DNA from: CAZVPZ01 sp964629245
GTDB lineage: Archaea > Nanohalarchaeota > Nanosalinia > Nanosalinales > Nanosalinaceae
Length of the DNA stretch: 59,809 bases
Direction: 5' to 3'
Assembly: GCA_964629245.1 (NCBI GenBank)
Contig: CAZVPZ010000001.1
Location: 1-59,809, forward strand
This document shows, one piece after another, positions 8,519-16,962 of the stretch. The translations under genes and the position numbers were made by a program. A model generated the notes under the pieces. The model was not told the DNA's origin and searched no databases. It saw only the letters and a list, made by a program, of their open reading frames with translations. How positions within the stretch are numbered: position 1 is the stretch's first letter; the number at the start of each line of letters is the position of its first letter.

Positions 8519-9454
8519 TTATTTCCGGCGGCTTTTTTCTATCTCTTCCTCAAGACCGAGTCCCTCTACGAGGTTCTGGTAGCCCTTCCTCACGGTTACC
8601 TCGGTCACCCCTACTGCCGCTGCGATCTCCTGCTGGGTGACTTCCTCCCCTTCCAGCTTTGAGGCTAGGTAGAGCGCTGCCGCCACTATCCCGTCGGGAC
8701 TCCTTCCTGCTAGAAGTTCCTCTTCGCGGGCGTTCTCTATCAGCCTCCTTGCCCGTGCCTGTGTCTCTCCTTTCATACCTATCTGGGATCCGAAACGCGG
8801 TATGAAATCCTCGGGGTTGACGGGAACTATGCGGAGGTCAAGCTCTCTCGCAACGTAGCGATAGGTCTTGCCGAGTTCTCTCTCGGTTACGCCGGCTTCG
8901 TCCGCGATTTCTGACATAGTCCTGGGAACGCCGTGGTTTCTCGCGGTGACGTAGATCAGTGACGCGGCGATGTGCTCTATCCGCCTTCCCTTGACAACGC
9001 CCTGCTCTAGTGCCTTTTCATACAGCCTTCCTGCTTCTTCGAGAACTGAATTCGGAAGTTTGAGCATCGCGACGAGCCTTTCCATCTCTCCCAGGGCGAA
9101 CTTCATACGTCGCTGGCGGGACTCGTCCAGCCGTCTCTGCCATTTCTTCATCCTGTAGTACTGTCCGCGCTTGCTGGGTGAGACTCCTCTAAGGCTACCG
9201 CCCCCTATCTCGGTTGAAAGCCCGCGGTCGGCCTTGGTATAGGTTATAGGGGCGCCTGTACGCTTTATCTTCTCCCTCTCCTCGGAGGTGAAGGCCCTCT
9301 GTTCCGGGGCGGACTCCTCTATCATCTCCTCTTCTATGACTGTGCCGCATTCCCTGCAGAGCAATTCGGCTCTCTCAGTGTTCCTCCTGAAGGAGGTGGA
9401 ACCGCACACGGGGCATTCAAGCCCTTTTTCGTCGTTTTCCTCAGAATCTGGCAT
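8519..9454 (-). CDS. tfb: Transcription initiation factor TFB
   Basis: TFB joins TBP at the promoter and recruits RNA polymerase. The 311 residues contain an N-terminal zinc ribbon (C14, C17, C33, C36), a B-reader/linker region, then two cyclin-like repeats (about 115-205 and 210-300). The ends of the repeats (GVTERELGKTYRYVARELD and GVTEVTVRKGYQNL) include the BRE-contacting helix-turn-helix. It is full length. This is the factor expected to read the TATA/BRE promoters described here. Confidence 0.96.
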   Translation of the reverse strand: MPDSEENDEKGLECPVCGSTSFRRNTERAELLCRECGTVIEEEMIEESAPEQRAFTSEEREKIKRTGAPITYTKADRGLSTEIGGGSLRGVSPSKRGQYYRMKKWQRRLDESRQRRMKFALGEMERLVAMLKLPNSVLEEAGRLYEKALEQGVVKGRRIEHIAASLIYVTARNHGVPRTMSEIADEAGVTERELGKTYRYVARELDLRIVPVNPEDFIPRFGSQIGMKGETQARARRLIENAREEELLAGRSPDGIVAAALYLASKLEGEEVTQQEIAAAVGVTEVTVRKGYQNLVEGLGLEEEIEKSRRK

Positions 9455-9549
9455 TTTCCCTACCCGATCAATCTCAAATGAACCCCAAACTTCTTATCTC
9501 TTTCGCTTACCACCGGGAAACTGCCTCTGAACCGTGAAAACTTACTGCG

Positions 9550-10095
9550 CTAGCCTAGGAGGTATTTGAGTCCAGGGTTCTTCCTGACGAGTTCGGTATC
9601 CTCCAGGTACTCGTCGAGCCCCACTATCCTGCCGGCGCCGAAAGCCCCGAGACCGAACAGCAGTATGGCGTAGACAATGTGGTCGTCCACTACCCAGCCA
9701 TGCGCCAGGGGAAGTCCCTGCATAAGCCCGCCTTCAAGGCTGGAAGCCCAGAAAAGCATCATCATCACTGCAGACCAGAAGGCACTGGACCTGACCAGCA
9801 GGCCCAGCAGTAGCCCGAGCCCGGTCAGTGTAAGGCCCCACATCACAAGGGCGTCGACCATGGGTATACCGGCCATTATCGCCCAGGCGTCCACGAACGG
9901 GTTGCCAGCCGGCACGTTCTGGAGGTATCCGGCAGCGGTCCAGGAAGGATCCAAGAGCTTTTCAACACCGGCCTGGAAGAGTATCCAGCCCATCACGATA
10001 CGTAGGGACAGGATGGAGTAGCCGACCCAGTGATCGGAGTATTCGAACGAGACATCTCTTCCGAATATCTCTGTACGAAGCTCTTGATCTGACAT
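9550..10095 (-). CDS. DoxX/DoxD-type membrane protein
   Basis: Four to five helices and the motif pattern RIVMGWILFQAGVEKLLDPSW... match the DoxX family (small quinol oxidase-associated or thiosulfate:quinone oxidoreductase-like subunits). The protein is integral to the membrane. It is divergent from the VKOR gene and shares its upstream region, suggesting a link to the electron flow of the disulfide-forming cluster. The TATA box TTTATAAGG lies about 25 bases upstream of the ATG. The redox partner is unknown. Confidence 0.82.
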   Translation of the reverse strand: MSDQELRTEIFGRDVSFEYSDHWVGYSILSLRIVMGWILFQAGVEKLLDPSWTAAGYLQNVPAGNPFVDAWAIMAGIPMVDALVMWGLTLTGLGLLLGLLVRSSAFWSAVMMMLFWASSLEGGLMQGLPLAHGWVVDDHIVYAILLFGLGAFGAGRIVGLDEYLEDTELVRKNPGLKYLLG

Positions 10096-10146
10096 AACTC
10101 AACTAACCGCCTGCTTCCTTATAAAGGTATTCTGCCCGCTGAAGGG

Positions 10147-10186
10147 TTTAGGCAGGCCTAAAAGGCCTTCTTGGTTCGCTACCAAG
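10147..10186. promoter_or_regulatory. Two inverted repeats in the DoxX/VKOR divergent promoter
   Basis: TTTAGG (10147-10152) pairs with CCTAAA (10157-10162) across CAGG, and CTTGGT (10170-10175) pairs with ACCAAG (10181-10186) across five bases. Both perfect repeats lie between the two TATA boxes, where a redox-responsive regulator could act on both genes. Binding is inferred only from symmetry and position. Confidence 0.5.
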
Positions 10187-10195
10187 ATTAATAAA
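10186..10195 (+). promoter_or_regulatory. TATA box of the VKOR operon
   Basis: GATTAATAAA lies about 27 bases before the ATG at 10218, so the operon mRNA is probably leaderless. The right arm of an inverted repeat abuts it at the BRE position. Confidence 0.5.
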
Positions 10196-10217
10196 CAAGA
10201 CCTCATGAACTGTTTGT

Positions 10218-10733
10218 ATGGATAGAGGCACCGTTCTAAAACTTATCCTTGTCCTGTCGGTAATCGGGCTCGGGGTGGCTGGCTACCAGACCTACGAGCA
10301 CTACTACCTTGAGTCCGCGATTTGCGACCTGAGCAGCACTTTTTCCTGCTCCGCGGTCACCGGTTCGGAGTACGGGGAGTTTCCGCCCGGTTCCGGCGTG
10401 GCGACAGCCGCACTTGGAATGATCTGGTGGCTTGGAGTCATCTTCCTGACCAACGATCTGCGTAGGGGTGAAAACCGTTTTGAAGACGAGGAGTTCTATC
10501 TCTTCGGATGGCTGGCCTTCGGAATACTGTTCATGCTCTACCTTCTGGCGGTCGAGCTATACCTACTGCCACAACAGACCGGGGAGCTCATAATATGTCC
10601 GTTCTGCACTATTCAGCACTTCCTCATGACGCTGATATTCCTTATGTCTTTCAGCCTGCTGGAGAAACCGGTCGGGAGCTACCTTGGGAATGTTTTCTAC
10701 ACGGAGGTGGATGAAAGTGGCGAAGAAGCTTGA
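10218..10733 (+). CDS. VKOR-family disulfide-generating membrane oxidoreductase
   Basis: VKOR homologues oxidise a partner thioredoxin and pass electrons to a quinone, making disulfides for exported proteins. Four or five helices are visible. The loop cysteines are C36 and C44 and the active-site pair is C127-P-F-C130 at a membrane border, as the family requires. It lacks a fused thioredoxin domain. The next gene, overlapping by 23 bases, encodes a membrane-tethered thioredoxin that is the obvious partner. The cluster continues with CcdA-type proteins, which reduce thiols instead, so both directions of electron flow may be encoded. Confidence 0.93.
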   Translation: MDRGTVLKLILVLSVIGLGVAGYQTYEHYYLESAICDLSSTFSCSAVTGSEYGEFPPGSGVATAALGMIWWLGVIFLTNDLRRGENRFEDEEFYLFGWLAFGILFMLYLLAVELYLLPQQTGELIICPFCTIQHFLMTLIFLMSFSLLEKPVGSYLGNVFYTEVDESGEEA

Positions 10734-11238
10734 TCCAAAACCGTTCTTCTTCCTCGGTATAGTGGCTGTTATAGCGGTAGGAGCGTGGTTCATACTCGGG
10801 ACAGGCGGTAGCAACCAGAACTACTACGATTTCGCTTCCTGTCTCGCGGATGAGGGGGCTACGATGTACGGTTTCGACGCGTGTCCGCACTGCAACAGGC
10901 AGAAAAGTATAATCGGACAGGATGCGTTTAAGAAAAACCTGACTGACAGGGGATATTATGTCGAATGCAGGCCGGAATCGGAGGCCGGTGAACAGCTTGG
11001 AGACCGGGCGGACAGGATTTCATCGGTTGAACCGTTGAGCCCGGAGGACACGCAGGGGGAGGCCTGTGAGGTAAATGTAGGACAGGGGACCCCCACATGG
11101 GTAATAAACGGTGAGAAATATGTCGGAGAGCAGAGCCTTGTCACCCTTTCCGAGGCAACCGGATGCGCCCTGCCGGCGGGATATCAGGAGTCTGGCGATG
11201 TAGGAGGATTCACTCCGGAGGAGAACAACAGTGGCTGA
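10711..11238 (+). CDS. Membrane-anchored thioredoxin-fold protein (VKOR partner)
   Basis: After an N-terminal signal-anchor helix (FFFLGIVAVIAVGAWFIL) comes a thioredoxin-like domain with the redox motif CPHC (DACPHCNRQK) and a cis-Pro-type TPTWVINGE loop. Three further Cys (near CLAD, CRPE and CEVN) may form extra disulfides or relay electrons from VKOR. The domain faces outside. The ATG at 10711 is chosen because GGAGGTG at 10703-10709 lies just before it; an in-frame ATG 27 bases upstream lacks such a site. It overlaps the VKOR stop by 23 bases and the CcdA start by 8 bases, so translation is coupled. Confidence 0.88.
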   Translation: MKVAKKLDPKPFFFLGIVAVIAVGAWFILGTGGSNQNYYDFASCLADEGATMYGFDACPHCNRQKSIIGQDAFKKNLTDRGYYVECRPESEAGEQLGDRADRISSVEPLSPEDTQGEACEVNVGQGTPTWVINGEKYVGEQSLVTLSEATGCALPAGYQESGDVGGFTPEENNSG

Positions 11239-12103
11239 GTTCGCATTCACACTGCCGATTCTGGGTACGCTGGCCTTCCAAGAGCTTGCGCTACCTGCCG
11301 TTGTTCTTGGAGCGGCTATCGACTCGGTCAACCCATGCGCCTTCGGCGTACTGATCTTCCTGATGACCTACCTGACGAAAGTATTTGACAGGAAGAGCAC
11401 CGTACTGATTGGAGGTCTCCTGTATACATCAGCGGTCTATATCACTTACTTCCTCGCAGGTCTGGGACTTCTCAGCGCGGTCCAGAACCCGGCGATATCC
11501 TACTGGTTCTACTGGGTCGCGACCTTCGTGGCGTTCTCGGCTGCGGCTTTCGAGATAAAGGATTTCTTCTGGTACGGCCGCGGCGTATCGATGGACATGT
11601 CGATTATCCCAGGTTCTGCGGACAGGATCAAGATGTGGACCCAGAAGATGCAGAAAATCTCGAAAGAGCGGCCCAGAACAGCTCTCGCGATGACTCTTCC
11701 CATAGGATTCGGGGCAGCAGCCTTCGAACTTCCGTGCACGGGCCAGGTCTACTTCGCTATACTCGGGCTCATCAACGCTTCCGGTGCAGGACCGGAGACA
11801 TGGGTCCCATGGCTACTACTTTACAACTTCATATTCGTCGCACCCCTGCTGGTCATAACTGCTCTGATGTACGTTGGGATGTCCTCCGACAGGCTCGAAA
11901 GATGGAGGAAGAAGAACCGCCGCTACATGAGGCTCCTGATGGGGCTGTTCCTATACACACTCGGGGCATTCCTGCTCTACTTCACCTTCAACCAGTTCCC
12001 TGTCAAGGTGGCCGCCACCAGCGGCAGGGTAGCGACCTTCCTGCTGTTCGCATCCCAGATAAGCATAGTCGGCTACGTACTCTACAAGGGATACGTGGAG
12101 TGA
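11231..12103 (+). CDS. CcdA/DsbD-type transmembrane thiol transporter
   Basis: Six or seven helices contain the two membrane cysteines that carry reducing equivalents across the bilayer in CcdA: C36 in DSVNPCAFG and C169 in ELPCTGQ, both followed by conserved Pro/Gly contexts. The family takes electrons from cytoplasmic thioredoxin and delivers them to outward-facing thioredoxin-like proteins. The start codon is GTG at 11231, overlapping the previous stop. An arm of about 45 polar residues (YGRGVSMDMS...) lies between the two halves. A second CcdA fused to a thioredoxin follows 0.6 kb later. Confidence 0.9.
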   Translation: MAEFAFTLPILGTLAFQELALPAVVLGAAIDSVNPCAFGVLIFLMTYLTKVFDRKSTVLIGGLLYTSAVYITYFLAGLGLLSAVQNPAISYWFYWVATFVAFSAAAFEIKDFFWYGRGVSMDMSIIPGSADRIKMWTQKMQKISKERPRTALAMTLPIGFGAAAFELPCTGQVYFAILGLINASGAGPETWVPWLLLYNFIFVAPLLVITALMYVGMSSDRLERWRKKNRRYMRLLMGLFLYTLGAFLLYFTFNQFPVKVAATSGRVATFLLFASQISIVGYVLYKGYVE

Positions 12104-12140
12104 AGGAATGATTGAAAAGCGTTCGAGAGTATCCTGACTT

Positions 12141-12566
12141 ATGTACGAGAAGATCCTCATACCGACCGATGGCAGCAAGGGAGCGGAGGTAGCGGTCGAA
12201 CACGCCCTTGAAATCGCTGACAGGTTCGATGCGGAAGTCCACACCCTTTACGTGGTAGATGTCCGTGTCAACCGGGTCTCGGACATATTCTCCGATATGC
12301 TGGGAGAGTTCGAGGAAGTGGGTGAAAACGCTACAGCTGCCATCGAGGAGAGGATAGAAGAAGCCGACCTCGACGCGGTAACCGAAGTAGTCAGGGGTAT
12401 CCCCTCGCGTTCCATCAGGGAGTACGCTGAGGAGAACAGTATCGACCTGATCGTCATGGGAACCCACGGCAACACCGGCCTCGACCGGTTGCTCCTCGGA
12501 AGCACCACGGAGAAGGTGCTCAGGACTTCTGAGGTGCCGGTGATGACTGTAAGACGTGAGGAGTGA
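12141..12566 (+). CDS. Universal stress protein A family protein
   Basis: A single UspA domain of 141 residues: KILIPTDGSKGAEVAVEHAL at the N-terminus and GTHGNTGLDRLLLGSTTEKVLR with the ATP-binding G-x2-G-x9-G-S/T signature near the C-terminus. Such cytoplasmic proteins bind ATP and respond to stress. It lies between the two CcdA genes, 37 bases after the first, and may be expressed with the redox cluster. Confidence 0.92.
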   Translation: MYEKILIPTDGSKGAEVAVEHALEIADRFDAEVHTLYVVDVRVNRVSDIFSDMLGEFEEVGENATAAIEERIEEADLDAVTEVVRGIPSRSIREYAEENSIDLIVMGTHGNTGLDRLLLGSTTEKVLRTSEVPVMTVRREE

Positions 12567-12681
12567 GATGGCCGGGGTTATCCCGGGTTCATTACTTTCG
12601 ATACTAGCGGCTATGATTTTCGGATAAGGGTTGGAAATTTTTACCAAAGCAAAATTAAAGAAGTCCTTTCAGAGGGGTAGT

Positions 12682-13776
12682 ATGAAACCGGGTTCCGGGA
12701 CCAGTACGATACTCCTTGTCCTGGTACTGGCCTCGGTTTTCATCCCTGCCGCATCCGCACAGGGGGGACAGGAAGAGAAGTGCCTCGCATTCTTCTATTC
12801 CCCATCCTGTCCCCATTGCGATGCGGTCGAACGCTACCTTGACGACGCACGCCAGGACCACGATATCAAGGTCGAGAAGTACGCCGCATCCGAGGAGCCG
12901 GAGAAGTTCGCGAGGTATCTGGAGGAGTTCGAGGTCCCCCCGAACAGGAGAGGTGCGGTCCCCGCGGTGTTTATCGATGGTGAGTACGCTGTCGGCTCTG
13001 AGAACTCCATAGGCCTGCTGGAACGGAAGTTCAACCAGGAAGGTACGATAGAATGCCCTTTAACCGATGAAAAAAGCAGTCCTGCGACGGTCGCAGGTAT
13101 CACGGGACTGGCCCTTGTGGACGCCGTCAACCCGTGTGCCCTTGTAGTACTCCTTATACTCCTCACCTCTATCCTCAGCCGCCGCCCTGAGAGGAAGACG
13201 GAGGCCCTGAAGGCCGGGATGGGGTTTTCAGCCGCTATATTTGGGGCCTACTTCGCGATGGGTGTTCTGATAGTACTCGGCTTCAAGTCGGTAGTCTCTG
13301 TCACCCAGATAGATATACAGGGTCTGTACCAGTTGATGGGTGCTTTCGCTGTGGTGGTCGGCCTTCTCAACATGAAGGACTGGATAAGCCACGGCTGGGG
13401 CGGCTTCGCGATGGAGGTACCGTTCTCTTGGAGGCCGAAGATGAAGAAGATTATAAAATCCGCTACATCGGCCAGGGGAGCCCTGGTCGCTGGGGTGATA
13501 GTAAGCCTGTTCCTGTTGCCATGTACGTCGGGTCCATACTTCGTCGCTGGTGGTCTCCTTTCAGGTTACAGCTGGGCCGCTGCGCTTCCCTGGCTCCTGC
13601 TCTACAATGCGGTCTTCATCGCACCGATGGTTGCGATTACGCTGGCGGTCTACGGGGGATTCGCCTCGGTGGAGAACGTGTCAGACTGGCGCGAAGAAAA
13701 CATAGAGAGGCTTCACCTGTTCGCAGGTATTATACTCGTAGCACTTGGCCTCGCGCTCTTGCTCGGGCTGGTATAG
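12682..13776 (+). CDS. Exported thioredoxin/glutaredoxin domain fused to CcdA membrane domain
   Basis: From the ATG at 12682 the order is: signal peptide ending ASAQG, an outward thioredoxin-like domain with SPSCPHC (about residues 41-46) and a VPAVFIDGEY cis-Pro loop, then a six-helix CcdA domain with the cysteines of DAVNPCAL and LLPCTSGP. This is a mini-DsbD arrangement in which the membrane domain can reduce its own exported thioredoxin. GAGGGG at 12672-12677 precedes the chosen start; the in-frame ATG 51 bases upstream encodes a basic peptide that would spoil the signal sequence. Substrates are unknown. Confidence 0.88.
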   Translation: MKPGSGTSTILLVLVLASVFIPAASAQGGQEEKCLAFFYSPSCPHCDAVERYLDDARQDHDIKVEKYAASEEPEKFARYLEEFEVPPNRRGAVPAVFIDGEYAVGSENSIGLLERKFNQEGTIECPLTDEKSSPATVAGITGLALVDAVNPCALVVLLILLTSILSRRPERKTEALKAGMGFSAAIFGAYFAMGVLIVLGFKSVVSVTQIDIQGLYQLMGAFAVVVGLLNMKDWISHGWGGFAMEVPFSWRPKMKKIIKSATSARGALVAGVIVSLFLLPCTSGPYFVAGGLLSGYSWAAALPWLLLYNAVFIAPMVAITLAVYGGFASVENVSDWREENIERLHLFAGIILVALGLALLLGLV

Positions 13777-13780
13777 GAAA

Positions 13781-13874
13781 CGCCTGCGCCCGGATTGTGA
13801 ACGGAACTGATGTCAGTTCCATCAACAGGCCGGGTTCAAAGAACCCGGCATTGCGCAGTATTAGCGTAACAATA
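13781..13874 (-). repeat. 3'-end mimic and hairpins downstream of tRNA-Ser
   Basis: The 98 bases between the fusion gene and tRNA-Ser contain an imperfect copy (13781-13804, about 22 of 24 bases) of the tRNA-Ser T-arm and 3' acceptor (13876-13899). They also contain two perfect hairpins: GGAACTGA/TCAGTTCC (13803-13820) and GCCGGGTTC/GAACCCGGC (13829-13849). CTGCGC (13784-13789) pairs with GCGCAG (13853-13858), closing a possible three-way junction of about 75 nt. It lies between the 3' ends of two convergent genes, so it could also stop transcription. Confidence 0.65.
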
Positions 13875-14031
13875 CGCCGGCGCCCGGATTTGAACCGGGG
13901 AGGGCCGTCACAGCCCAGCAGATATCTCGTTGTTCCAGGGCGTTTCATCATCGTGGCGTTCAGCCACTCGTGCACATCTGCTTGGCAACAGCTCGAATCT
14001 GCCGCGTTCAGCCAGACTCCGCCACGCCGGC
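13875..14031 (-). tRNA. tRNA-Ser(CGA) with 68-nt intron
   Basis: Acceptor strands GCCGGCG (14031-14025) and CGCCGGC (13882-13876) pair perfectly, and the discriminator is G, as for serine. A 3-bp D stem, a long variable arm (GGGC/GCCC) and the T arm CCCGG-TTCAAAT-CCGGG make it class II. The anticodon CGA is at 13995-13993 in the stem GCAGA/TCTGC. The intron (13924-13991) sits after position 37, the standard archaeal site, and contains a GTGGC/GCCAC hairpin. Confidence 0.92.
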
Positions 14032-14094
14032 TTGGTGTATGAAAAGGGATGTGCCTGAAGTTTTTATTTAGTTGTATGCACGAAACTAACTCGT

Positions 14095-14772
14095 ATGGAA
14101 TACGGTTCGGTCATCTTCGACATGGACGGCGTCGTCCTTAAGTTCGACGGCGGTAACGACTTCAAGTGGAAATACGACGCGGTCAGGGACGCGCTCAGGC
14201 AGCTGGAGGTGGACCCAGGAGAGATGTCGCGGCTTGATCTTGACGCCTTTATGGGGGATCAGGGAGTCGAGAAATGTGTCGAGGCCTGTGAAAAGCAGGG
14301 TATCGATCCCGCCGAGACATGGGAGATGATAGCTGAGAAAACCACGAGGGCGCGGGTGCAGATGATGAAAAATGGTACTTTCCAGTTATACCCGGATGCG
14401 GGGAACGCGATAGAGGTCCTCCGGGAGGACGAGGTAGAACTGGGCCTTATCAGTAACGCGCCGGAGATGGCTGTAGAGGCGACAGTTAATTTCTACGAAC
14501 TGAAGTGCCACCTTGAATTTTTCCGCGGTATAACCAGCTTCAGAGATCTTTTCTCGAGGAAGCCGCATCCCGACCACCTCGAGTTCGCGAAGGCCGAGCT
14601 GAGGAGAACTCCCTTTCTCTACGTTGGTGACGTAGAATCCGACATCATCGCCGCCAGAGACGCCGGTATCGATTCTGTCTGGGTGAAGAGGAATGGCGGC
14701 GCGATGGACGTGAAACCTGATTACGAGATTGAAAGCCTGGACCGTCTAGTGGGGATAGTTGAGGAAGGATGA
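14095..14772 (+). CDS. HAD-superfamily hydrolase, first of a tandem pair
   Basis: HAD motif I is DMDGVV near residue 9 (nucleophile and acid Asp), motif II is LISNAPE near residue 120, the Lys region is RKPHPD, and motif IV is GDVESDIIAARDAG. A helical cap between motifs I and II (about residues 20-95) marks a C1-type phosphatase such as phosphoglycolate phosphatase. The substrate is unknown. A TATA-like TTTTTATTTA lies about 30 bases upstream. The end overlaps the next HAD gene by 4 bases (ATGA). Confidence 0.9.
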   Translation: MEYGSVIFDMDGVVLKFDGGNDFKWKYDAVRDALRQLEVDPGEMSRLDLDAFMGDQGVEKCVEACEKQGIDPAETWEMIAEKTTRARVQMMKNGTFQLYPDAGNAIEVLREDEVELGLISNAPEMAVEATVNFYELKCHLEFFRGITSFRDLFSRKPHPDHLEFAKAELRRTPFLYVGDVESDIIAARDAGIDSVWVKRNGGAMDVKPDYEIESLDRLVGIVEEG

Positions 14773-15425
14773 GATACGACGCCGTCATATTCGACAAGGA
14801 CGGCGTACTCTTGGACTCTCTTTCAGGAGGATACAAGTACGCCAACCGGATACGTGTTGAGGAACTCCGGAAGCGGGGAATCGAGACTGATGAAGAGGAG
14901 GCAAGGACTATCGTTCGGGCAAGCCACCGCAGAGAGCTTGAAAGGTTCATGGATGAAAAAGGCCTGTCATGGAAGGAAGTTGAAGAAATCGAGAAGAGGA
15001 TAGCCGCCATAAAGAACAGGAAGATAGAGGAAGGAGAGATACGGCTTTTTCCTGGTATCGAGAACCTGCTGGAGAGCATCGATGCTTCCAAGTCCGTGGT
15101 CAGTAATGCTCCCTGGAGGAACACCTGTTTCACCATGTTCTACTTCGGGATAGGCAGGTATTTCGAGAGGGTGGAATCGCCGTCCCTGGACGACCTGAAG
15201 ACCTACCTCAGGCTGAAAAAGCCGAACCCCGTTATGGTGGCGCGTGTCATAGAGTCTATGGAGGTAGAAAACCCTCTGATGGTGGGTGACAGCCAGGACG
15301 ATATAGAAGTGGCGCACAACACAGGGATTGATTCATGCCTTGTCCACAGGCGAAACGATTTTGAGGCAGAGCCGACGTACGAGATAGAGAGTATCGAAGA
15401 TCTGCCGCGGATACTTGACTCCTGA
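14769..15425 (+). CDS. HAD-superfamily hydrolase, second of a tandem pair
   Basis: A paralogue of the preceding gene with motif I DKDGVLL (Lys between the two Asp), motif II VVSNAPW, KKPNP, and motif IV VGDSQDDIEVAHNTG. The cap is rich in Lys and Glu. Translational coupling to the first HAD gene suggests a shared role, perhaps successive dephosphorylations or a heteromer; neither is shown. The Lys in motif I does not remove either catalytic Asp. Confidence 0.9.
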   Translation: MRYDAVIFDKDGVLLDSLSGGYKYANRIRVEELRKRGIETDEEEARTIVRASHRRELERFMDEKGLSWKEVEEIEKRIAAIKNRKIEEGEIRLFPGIENLLESIDASKSVVSNAPWRNTCFTMFYFGIGRYFERVESPSLDDLKTYLRLKKPNPVMVARVIESMEVENPLMVGDSQDDIEVAHNTGIDSCLVHRRNDFEAEPTYEIESIEDLPRILDS

Positions 15426-15455
15426 CTTAAAAATCTGCAGCTCCAACCCGCTAAC

Positions 15456-16430
15456 ATGTCCCACGACGAGGAATGCTCGAAATGCGGCGATGAAGCCGTT
15501 ATCTTCCGCGAATACGAGGGCCGGGGGCTCTGCGAGAAACACTTTTCTATAGCCATAAATAAACAGGTAAAGCGCACCATAAGGAAGGGCGAGCTGGTCG
15601 AATCAGGTGATACTGTGGCCTTAGGGCTCTCAGGTGGGAAGGATTCGGCTGTCCTGCTTGACCAGCTGGTTGAGATATTCGGCGAGAGACCTGACATCGA
15701 TATAGTGGCGGTAGCGGTTCACGAGGGGATAGACGAGTACCGCGAGAAGTCGATCGGCGCGGCGGAGGAACTCTGCGACGAGCTCGGGGTAGAACTACAG
15801 GTAGGTAGATACGACGACTACTACGACCTCAAGATGGACGATGTCGCGGGCGCGGGAGCGCGCGGCAACTGCACCTACTGCGGCATCATGAGACGCGATC
15901 TCCTGAACCGTCTCGCCAGGCAGGTCGAAGCGGACAAGATAGCTATCGGCCACAATCTGGATGACGAGGCCCAGGCCATAATGATGAACTACATCAAGGG
16001 CGACAGCAAGCGCCTTGCAAGGATAGGCTCCCGGACTGACGCGGTATCCCACGACAAGTTCGTGCCCCGCATCAAGCCCCTGATCGACTGCATGGAGAAG
16101 GAGATAGCACTCTATTCACGCATCCACGACCTCGGGGTCATAGACCGCTGTCCACACGTCCGGGAGTCGACGTTGCGTCCCATGGTGAAGAGCTTCCTGA
16201 ACAGGCTGGAGTCGGAGATGCCGGGCACAAAGCACTCAATCGTTTCCCAGGGAAGGAGGATATCCAAGCTCGTGGAACAGGATGTGGAATGGCAGGACAA
16301 CCAGCTGAGAGAGTGCGAGGAATGCGGTGAGCCCTGTTCGAGCGATGTGTGCAGGAAGTGCCAGCTGCTTGCGGATATCAAGCAGGCGGCTGAAACAAGT
16401 GAGGAGCATGACTACAGGGTGGAAAGCTAG
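15456..16430 (+). CDS. ncsA: NcsA/Ncs6-type tRNA 2-thiolation ATPase
   Basis: This TtcA/Ncs6-family enzyme activates wobble U34 for 2-thiolation in tRNAs for Lys, Glu and Gln. Features in order: N-terminal zinc finger (CSKCGD ... CEKH), PP-loop LGLSGGKDSAVLL near residue 55, the cysteine motif NCTYCGIMRR and the C-terminal zinc ribbon CEECGEPC ... CRKCQ. All are present at full length. In haloarchaea NcsA works with the ubiquitin-like sulfur carrier SAMP2, which is not in this window. The substrate tRNA-Lys(TTT) is at 48951-49024. Confidence 0.93.
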   Translation: MSHDEECSKCGDEAVIFREYEGRGLCEKHFSIAINKQVKRTIRKGELVESGDTVALGLSGGKDSAVLLDQLVEIFGERPDIDIVAVAVHEGIDEYREKSIGAAEELCDELGVELQVGRYDDYYDLKMDDVAGAGARGNCTYCGIMRRDLLNRLARQVEADKIAIGHNLDDEAQAIMMNYIKGDSKRLARIGSRTDAVSHDKFVPRIKPLIDCMEKEIALYSRIHDLGVIDRCPHVRESTLRPMVKSFLNRLESEMPGTKHSIVSQGRRISKLVEQDVEWQDNQLRECEECGEPCSSDVCRKCQLLADIKQAAETSEEHDYRVES

Positions 16431-16432
16431 GG

Positions 16433-16864
16433 TTATCTCGTGACTTCGACAGTTACCTCTTTTTCGTCAAGCGGATTCTTCTTCGTGGCCTGACTGGAGT
16501 TGAAAACTCTCAGCTTCAGGGCCTTGGAGCCGGAGTCAAGGCTTCCGAGGGCATCGGGACGGCCTGTAACTATGACGGTCTTTTTCCTTGTCAGCCCGCC
16601 GCTGGGTGCGTCACCCATGAAGTAGACGTACTGGGCCCGGTTGGCAAGTGAATCGTTCACCCGTGCTATATCTATCTCGGTGATGGCTACCGTGAAAGAA
16701 CCCGGCCGGTCGTAGTTGTTCCGGACCTGGAAAGTGAGTTCCGCGGAGCTGTTGCCTTCAAGGGATATCTTGTCTGTCGACATGACTATCTCGGGCGAAC
16801 TGTCGACGCATCCGGATGCGGCAACTACAACGGCGAGGGCCAGTATAGCTTTGGAGCGCTCCAT
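16433..16864 (-). CDS. Small secreted lipoprotein, unknown
   Basis: The N-terminus is a lipoprotein signal (ILALAVVVAASGC, lipid-anchored Cys at residue 19). The remaining 120 residues are beta-rich with a run resembling an Ig-like/CARDB fold (SAELTFQVRNNYDRPGSFTVAI). I cannot assign a family. It faces outside, anchored by lipid. It ends 3 bases after the convergent ncsA stop. Confidence 0.75.
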   Translation of the reverse strand: MERSKAILALAVVVAASGCVDSSPEIVMSTDKISLEGNSSAELTFQVRNNYDRPGSFTVAITEIDIARVNDSLANRAQYVYFMGDAPSGGLTRKKTVIVTGRPDALGSLDSGSKALKLRVFNSSQATKKNPLDEKEVTVEVTR

Positions 16865-16962
16865 AAACAGTAATGGGGTGAATCTATTGTTAAATGGTTC
16901 TCAAATCTTGCGGCCACACCAAATTTAAGCCCTTGGATGATACCTAGTAATAACTGGTAGAT

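Noticed and set aside
13777..13874. Simple intrinsic terminator for the thioredoxin-CcdA gene
   Set aside because: No T-rich run follows the hairpins on the plus strand, and an outer arm copies the tRNA end, which a plain terminator would not need.
13428..14042. 204-codon plus-strand frame over the CcdA end and tRNA-Ser
   Set aside because: It runs in another frame through a clear gene and across a tRNA, so it is a shadow.
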